NCBI RefSeq assembly: GCF_002925845.1 | Contig: NZ_PDNI01000058.1 | Span: 124,001-188,000, forward strand | Reading direction: 5' to 3' | Length of the DNA: 64,000 nt | DNA from: Roseovarius nitratireducens | GTDB lineage: Bacteria; Pseudomonadota; Alphaproteobacteria; Rhodobacterales; Rhodobacteraceae | Part shown: piece after piece, positions 62,543-64,000 of the stretch | Position numbering within the stretch: the stretch's first letter is position 1 | Layout: the number at the start of each line of letters is the position of its first letter | Program-made: the position numbers and the translations under genes | Notes under the pieces: generated by a model | Seen by the model: the letters and a program-made list of their open reading frames with translations, nothing else | The model's database searches: none | Told to the model about the DNA's origin: nothing

Positions 62543-64000
62543 ATGACAACGTCCGACCGCCCCGATCCGACCCCGCGCCCGCGCACCATCCCGTGGCGTG
62601 CGCGGCTGGTGCTTGCGGGGCTGTTCCTGGTGGCGGTGGTGGTGGTGCTGACCACGCACCGGTTGCTCACCGACCGTTTCACCGAGAACACGCGCAACCG
62701 CGCCGAGCTGCGGCTGCTGCTCTACAGCGGCAACCTGCTGAGCGAGTTGCGCCAGAACGCCATCGTGCCGCAGCTTCTGGCCCGCGATCCCGAGCTGATC
62801 TCCGCGCTGGGTAGCCAGGACTACGCGCGATCCACACAGCGCCTCATCTCCTTTCTTGACGAGATTGGCGCCGCCTCGCTGACGCTTCTGGACAAGGACG
62901 GGCGCGTGGTGGCCGCAACCGAGCGCACCCGCCTCGGGACAAACCTGCGCCAGGCGCCTTATTTCGTTGACGCCATGCGCGCGCGCGACACCGTGTTCAA
63001 GGTGCTGCGGCAGGAGGCGGGACAGTTCAGTTTCTTCTATTCGCGGCGCATCGAGGGGTCGTCCGGCGTGCTTGGCGTGATCCTCGTCGAGGTGGACCTG
63101 CAGAAGTTCGAGAGCGCTTGGGCGGGCATTTCCGATGCGGTGATGGTCACTGACAGCGAGGGCGTGATCGTGCTCGCGACCGAACCGCGCTGGCGCGGGC
63201 TCACCGAGGCGGAGGCGCTTGCGCACGAACCTGCTGACAGCGCGATCGAACGCGCCATCGAGGCCACCGCCGACTGGACGGCACTGCCCGCCGACGCCTA
63301 TCTGAGCGGGCAGGCGGTGATGCGCGTCGAGGGGCGGGTGGCTTTCCGCGGCTGGCGCATCGCGAGTTTCACAACCTATGCCACGGTGCGCGACAAGGTG
63401 AACGGCTACATCGCGCTCGAAATCATGGGATTCGCGATTCTCATGGCGCTGGCCTTCTATTATCTCAATCGTCGCGCCACCTCGCGGATGATGCTCTTCC
63501 AGCGCGAGTCGGCAGAGCTTCGCGCATTGAACGCCCGGCTTCAGCGGGAAATCGCCGAGCGCAGGCGCGTGCAGGAGACCCTCGCGCAGGCCGAACAGAC
63601 GCTCCAGCAAAGCTCCAAGCTCGCGGTGCTGGGAGAGATGTCGGCGGCTGTCAGCCACGAACTCAACCAGCCGCTCGCAGCGATGAAAACCTACCTCGCG
63701 GGTGCGCGACTGCTCTCGCGCCGCAACCGCCCGGACGAGGCGCTCGTGTCGTTCCAGCGCATCGACGACCTGATCGAGCGGATGGGGGCGATCACACGTC
63801 AGCTCAAATCTTACGCGCGCCATTCCGGCGACAGCTTTGCCCCTGTCAATCTTGGCGATGCGCTGGCCTCGGCGCTGGCGATGATGGAGCCGCAACTGCG
63901 CAAGAGGAAGGTGCAGATCACCCGAACGTTGCCGTCGGAGCCGGTGATGGTGATGGGCGACCAGGTGCGCATCGAGCAAGTGATCGTCAACCTGCTGCGC
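62543..64000 (+). CDS. DctB-like C4-dicarboxylate sensor histidine kinase (3' truncated)
   Basis: The first 486 residues of a membrane kinase that runs off the window. One helix (about 20-37) leads into a periplasmic double-Cache/PAS-like domain (40-290) with the segments SLTLLDKDGRVVAATERTRL and FFYSRRIEG that resemble DctB. A second helix (292-308), a coiled coil and HisKA with His372 (AAVSHELNQPLAAMKTYLAG) follow, and the HATPase N-box starts at the end (EQVIVNLLR). DctB senses succinate-type acids and phosphorylates DctD; a dctD gene would be expected just beyond the window. Confidence 0.85.
   Translation, partial: MTTSDRPDPTPRPRTIPWRARLVLAGLFLVAVVVVLTTHRLLTDRFTENTRNRAELRLLLYSGNLLSELRQNAIVPQLLARDPELISALGSQDYARSTQRLISFLDEIGAASLTLLDKDGRVVAATERTRLGTNLRQAPYFVDAMRARDTVFKVLRQEAGQFSFFYSRRIEGSSGVLGVILVEVDLQKFESAWAGISDAVMVTDSEGVIVLATEPRWRGLTEAEALAHEPADSAIERAIEATADWTALPADAYLSGQAVMRVEGRVAFRGWRIASFTTYATVRDKVNGYIALEIMGFAILMALAFYYLNRRATSRMMLFQRESAELRALNARLQREIAERRRVQETLAQAEQTLQQSSKLAVLGEMSAAVSHELNQPLAAMKTYLAGARLLSRRNRPDEALVSFQRIDDLIERMGAITRQLKSYARHSGDSFAPVNLGDALASALAMMEPQLRKRKVQITRTLPSEPVMVMGDQVRIEQVIVNLLR

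Overview
The window is very GC-rich, densely coded bacterial DNA from an alphaproteobacterium, most likely a marine Rhodobacteraceae (Roseobacter-type) chromosome. The assignment rests on gene content and gene style rather than on a marker gene. It has the prfA-prmC-DUF4167 block, the KpsS/OPX/KpsC capsule trio, RTX proteins ending in a Hint domain, a two-polypeptide PntAB, a DUF3422 gene and a Zur-controlled znuA / zur-znuCB locus. GTG and TTG starts are frequent (pntA, RTX protein 2, the OPX lipoprotein, the porin and transketolase). No rRNA, tRNA, CRISPR array, prophage, insertion sequence or replication origin is visible.

Layout. 0-8 kb: a glutamine-amidotransferase hydrolase, two tandem secreted RTX/Hint proteins, then kynureninase with a short-chain dehydrogenase. 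8-15 kb: a small membrane methyltransferase, transhydrogenase pntAB with terminator, a DMT exporter, a DUF3422 protein and a cupin. 15-20 kb: capsule genes (KpsC, OPX lipoprotein, KpsS). 20-26.4 kb: riboflavin synthase, a DUF2189 membrane protein, a frameshifted aminotransferase behind two tandem palindromes, a major porin with a strong terminator, two overlapping sulfotransferases and a lipoprotein. 26.5-31 kb: a trimethylamine-dehydrogenase-like flavoprotein and transketolase. 31-39 kb: coiled-coil protein, ZapA, a DUF1499 protein, prfA, prmC, DUF4167, an SPOUT RNA methyltransferase, heme A synthase and an M32 carboxypeptidase.

39-45.5 kb: a sensor kinase, an iron-binding protein and the zinc-uptake locus, which carries two Zur-type operators in the divergent promoter. 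45.6-50.6 kb: acyl-CoA synthetase, a TetR C-terminal remnant, leuA with a Leu-rich leader peptide, a short-chain dehydrogenase and a decayed photolyase gene. 50.6-64 kb: an 18-repeat MORN protein, NAD synthetase, a hybrid kinase coupled to a small secreted protein, several hydrolases, an MFS transporter with a His-rich tail, gltX, purQ and a DctB-like sensor kinase cut by the window end.

The most unusual structures are: (i) a roughly 233-bp dispersed element with nested inverted repeats, present in opposite orientations near 8.2 and 28.7 kb, whose terminal module recurs at 26.5 kb; (ii) a probable leucine attenuator for leuA with a nearly leaderless 32-codon leader ORF; (iii) a photolyase-family pseudogene with a large in-frame deletion, a 1-nt insertion and a nonsense codon; (iv) two 21-bp-spaced palindromes in front of a frameshifted aminotransferase; (v) the hybrid kinase and its translationally coupled exported partner. 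No clearly new multi-gene defence or biosynthetic system is present. The best candidates for undescribed biology are the dispersed element, the leuA leader and the kinase/exported-protein pair.
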